From: Methanoculleus frigidifontis
GTDB taxonomy: Archaea > Halobacteriota > Methanomicrobia > Methanomicrobiales > Methanoculleaceae
Direction: 5' to 3'
Length of the DNA stretch: 34,744 bases
Assembly (NCBI RefSeq): GCF_030464345.1
Contig: NZ_VCYH01000017.1
Location: 1-34,744 of the forward strand
Part shown: in pieces, positions 32,669-34,744 of the stretch
Layout: each line of letters opens with the position of its first letter
Position numbering within the stretch: position 1 is the stretch's first letter
The notes under the pieces: generated by a model
What the model saw: only the letters and a program-made list of their open reading frames with translations
What the model was told of the DNA's origin: nothing
The model's database searches: none
Program-made: the position numbers and the translations under genes

Positions 32669-33631
32669 ATGCTGCTGAATGAAACGGCGGAGCGTATCCG
32701 GACGATGGAGATCCGGGGGGCGGGACGGATCGCCCGGGCTGCTGTGGAAGCCCTTGCCGGGTATGCCGATACGCTCGACGCCACCGACCTTGCTGCGTTC
32801 CGCTCCGGGATGCAGGAGGCCGCCGAAACCCTCCTTGCCACACGGCCGACCGCCGTTTCACTGCCGAACGCGGTGCACGCCGTGATGGCGCCGCTCTCGG
32901 CAGCAGACAGCCTGCCCGAGGCCCGGGACGCGGTCCGGCGGCGGGCGGACGCGTTCGTCACCTCGTCGCTCCACGCCGTTGAGCGGATTGCGGATATCGG
33001 TGCACGCCATATCTCCGACGGCGATACCGTTCTGACGCACTGCAACTCGGAAGCGGCGCTCGCCTGTATTCTCGAAGCCCACCGGCAGGGGAAAGACCTT
33101 ACGGTCTACGCAACCGAGGTCCGGCCGCGGAACCAGGGCCACCTCACCATCCGGGCGCTCGACGATGCGGGGATCCGGACAAGCTTCATCATCGACTCCG
33201 CGGTCCGCTCGATCATGAACCGGATCACCCTCGTCGTCGTCGGCGCAGACGCCATCACGGTCAACGGTGCGGTGGTGAACAAGATCGGGACGGCGCAGAT
33301 CGCCCTCGCCGCGCACGAGGCCCGGACGAACGTCGTCGTCGCGGCCGAGACCTACAAGTTCGCCCCCCGGACAGTTCTCGGCGAGCTGATCGAGATCGAG
33401 GAGCGATCGCCCGCCGAAGTCCTCCCTGAGGAGATTGCCCGCACGCTCAAACACGTCACCGTCAGAAACCCGGCCTTCGATGTCACCCCTGCGGAGTACG
33501 TCGATCTCATCGTGACCGAGAAAGGAGCGATTCCCCCTGAGCTCGCCTACACGATCATCCGGGAGTATCTCGGCTGGAATATCGAAGACTTTCAGAGACA
33601 ACTGGTTCTGGATCACCGCAACCAGGACTAA
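32669..33631 (+). CDS. Ribose-1,5-bisphosphate isomerase (eIF2B alpha-like)
   Basis: A 320-residue homologue of the Thermococcus enzyme that converts ribose-1,5-bisphosphate to ribulose-1,5-bisphosphate in the AMP/RubisCO pathway. The family core is plain: MEIRGAGRIAR, ATRPTAVSLPNAV, VLTHCNSEAAL (Cys125, catalytic), YATEVRPRNQGHLT, VVVGADAITVNGAVVNKIGT (Asp194, catalytic) and NPAFDVTPAEYVDLIVTEKG. The paired positions are spaced as in the characterised enzyme. eIF2B-alpha proper and methylthioribose-1-phosphate isomerase are relatives, but the MEIRGAG and NPAFDVTP blocks favour this role. It pairs with the AMP phosphorylase at 2028-3551. Start ATG 32669. Confidence 0.92.
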   Translation: MLLNETAERIRTMEIRGAGRIARAAVEALAGYADTLDATDLAAFRSGMQEAAETLLATRPTAVSLPNAVHAVMAPLSAADSLPEARDAVRRRADAFVTSSLHAVERIADIGARHISDGDTVLTHCNSEAALACILEAHRQGKDLTVYATEVRPRNQGHLTIRALDDAGIRTSFIIDSAVRSIMNRITLVVVGADAITVNGAVVNKIGTAQIALAAHEARTNVVVAAETYKFAPRTVLGELIEIEERSPAEVLPEEIARTLKHVTVRNPAFDVTPAEYVDLIVTEKGAIPPELAYTIIREYLGWNIEDFQRQLVLDHRNQD

Positions 33632-33697
33632 AACCCCGGATGCGGGGCGTAACGGTTTATCACCTGCCGCTCCCTATACCTACGGAGGATGATTGCG

Positions 33698-34522
33698 ATG
33701 GAGATTACCTTTGCCAAACTCCAGGGAAACGGGAACGATTTTATCCTGATAGACGAGCATGACGGCGAGATCATTCCGGACGAGATGAAACCGCAGTTCG
33801 CAGCGCTCTACTGCGACCGGAGGTTCGGGATCGGGGCCGACGGCGTCCTGTTCCTGCAGCCGTCGGAGCGTGCCGACGTGAAGATGCGCCTCTTCCAGCC
33901 CGACGAGAGCGAGGCCGAGATGTGCGGGAACGGCATCCGGTGCCTGGCGAAGTACGCCCACGATGCCGGATACGTGAAGGAGTCCTGCACCGTCGAGACG
34001 ATGGCGGGCATCATGCCGGTCACCATGGGCTATGACGAGGAAGGGAACGGGTTTACCGCAACCATCACCATGACGAATCCGGTGTTTGACCGCAGCAGCG
34101 TTCCCGCGACCGGCGAGGGCGAGTACGAGGAGACGATCGCCGGCCACACGGTGTACGCCGTCAACACCGGCGTCCCGCACGCGGTGGTCTTCATCCGCGA
34201 GCTCGGGGCGGTCGATATCGACCGGATCGGGCCTGCCGTCCGCAACCACGCGACGTTCCCGCAGGGGGCGAACGTCAACTTCGTCGAGATCGGCGGGGAC
34301 GGAACCCTCCGGATCCGGACCTTCGAGCGGGGCGTCGAGGCAGAGACCTTCAGCTGCGGCACGGGGGCAACGGCGGCGGCGGCGGTCGCCAACCACCGGG
34401 GATTCGCCGGCAGCACCGTCGAGGTCGAGACGAACGGCGGGCCGCTCGTCATCCGCCTCGGCGAGACGACGACGATGGAAGGGCCTGCCGAGACGGTATT
34501 TGTCGGGACGATATCGTTTTAG
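33698..34522 (+). CDS. dapF: Diaminopimelate epimerase
   Basis: A 274-residue enzyme that converts LL- to meso-diaminopimelate for lysine synthesis. Motifs: FAKLQGNGNDFILID at the start, then the first catalytic Cys76 in EMCGNGIRC, and the second, Cys220, in FSCGTGATA. TGVPHAVVF and NVNFVEI complete it. The ATG at 33698 is chosen because GGAGG lies 9 nt upstream (33684-33688); the ATG at 33689 immediately abuts that site. A TATA-like tttatcac lies about 39 nt before the start. Archaea lack peptidoglycan, so the product serves lysine only. Confidence 0.95.
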   Translation: MEITFAKLQGNGNDFILIDEHDGEIIPDEMKPQFAALYCDRRFGIGADGVLFLQPSERADVKMRLFQPDESEAEMCGNGIRCLAKYAHDAGYVKESCTVETMAGIMPVTMGYDEEGNGFTATITMTNPVFDRSSVPATGEGEYEETIAGHTVYAVNTGVPHAVVFIRELGAVDIDRIGPAVRNHATFPQGANVNFVEIGGDGTLRIRTFERGVEAETFSCGTGATAAAAVANHRGFAGSTVEVETNGGPLVIRLGETTTMEGPAETVFVGTISF

Positions 34523-34542
34523 CGCTCAGAGAATAGCCATCA

Positions 34543-34552
34543 TTTCTTTTTT
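34543..34552 (+). terminator. T-run terminator of dapF
   Basis: tttctttttt lies about 21 nt after the TAG stop of dapF. Confidence 0.55.
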
Positions 34553-34695
34553 AGGGACACTCCCAAACATGCCCGGAGATCGGTCCGGATCCCGCGACGG
34601 ATGAGAGGTGAAACTCTTTCGCAGAAACTAGCTCCATCTTGCGCACTACCGACGCTTCCGGGTGAAGTGCGTGGTGAGGGATACCTTCGTAGGGG

Positions 34696-34723
34696 CAGGG
34701 GAGGGGGCATGCCCCCTCCCCTG
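34696..34723. repeat. 28-bp perfect GC palindrome
   Basis: The sequence reads identically on both strands: its left half, caggggagggggca, is followed by its exact reverse complement. It resembles the stem of the hairpin inside the repeat elements at 3.8 kb and 22.2 kb (both contain caggggagggg), but the surrounding bases differ. Confidence 0.65.
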
Positions 34724-34744
34724 GTACCCCTCCGCCGACACGAT

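Larger units (their letters stand above)
34523..34744. other. Gene-free right edge with terminator and palindrome
   Basis: No gene is seen in the last 222 bases. It contains the dapF T-run terminator (34543-34552), an imperfect inverted pair around 34638-34671 (gcgcact/aagtgcg) and the 28-bp palindrome at 34696-34723. Confidence 0.5.

Overview
The window is archaeal and comes from a methanogen. The order Methanomicrobiales fits best, and I infer a high-GC, Methanoculleus-like genome. Evidence: a run of methanogenesis marker genes with methyl-coenzyme M reductase (MCR) component A2, an archaeal thymidylate synthase, Nop5/fibrillarin and Cbf5 RNA-modification proteins, a DUF3821-type S-layer protein with a PGF-CTERM tail, archaeal TATA boxes (several spaced for leaderless transcripts), and T-run terminators.

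Layout. 1-2,000: two minus-strand surface proteins (an Ig-like one cut by the window edge and a repeat protein). 2,028-3,551: AMP phosphorylase. 3,552-4,178: a gene-free stretch with a GC-rich repeat element. 4,179-6,494: S-layer protein with a strong Shine-Dalgarno site and a probable 100-nt leader. 6,969-8,731: thymidylate synthase, tRNA-Gln(CTG) and a TIM-barrel protein. 8,858-11,082: minus-strand operon nop5-flpA-DUF1614. 11,179-13,335: cation/Ca2+ exchanger and a TctA-like membrane protein. 13,436-15,214: hemD-cbf5, overlapping, then tRNA-Ser(GGA). 15,297-19,998: MFS transporter with aldo/keto reductase, VOC protein, RDD protein, rhodanese lipoprotein and a TudS/DUF1722 fusion. 20,005-21,959: an ABC ATPase with decayed motifs and a second DUF1614 paralogue. 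21,960-22,499: a second, inverted copy of the GC-rich element. 22,500-24,362: asparagine synthase. 24,443-31,724: the MCR-activation operon atwA-mmp3-mmp6-mmp5-mmp15-mmp17-mmp7 ending in an AhpD-like gene. 31,772-34,522: HAD phosphatase-like protein, ribose-1,5-bisphosphate isomerase and diaminopimelate epimerase.

How the genes work together. The most coherent system is the tightly packed eight-gene minus-strand operon at 24.4-31.7 kb. It encodes proteins known (A2, Mmp3, Mmp7, Mmp17) or suspected (Mmp5, Mmp6, Mmp15) to serve the ATP-driven reductive activation or maturation of MCR. Mmp15 keeps both cysteines of the 2-hydroxyacyl-CoA dehydratase activator (archerase) family, and the last gene is a thiol-redox-type AhpD-like protein with an extra C-terminal CxxC. 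AMP phosphorylase and ribose-1,5-bisphosphate isomerase are two of the three enzymes of the archaeal AMP/RubisCO (form III) pathway; RubisCO itself is not in the window.

The repeat element at about 3.7 kb and 22.2 kb shares 110 bp of exact identity in inverted orientation, so it could invert the 18 kb between the copies. All calls rest on reading the sequence; no database search was run.
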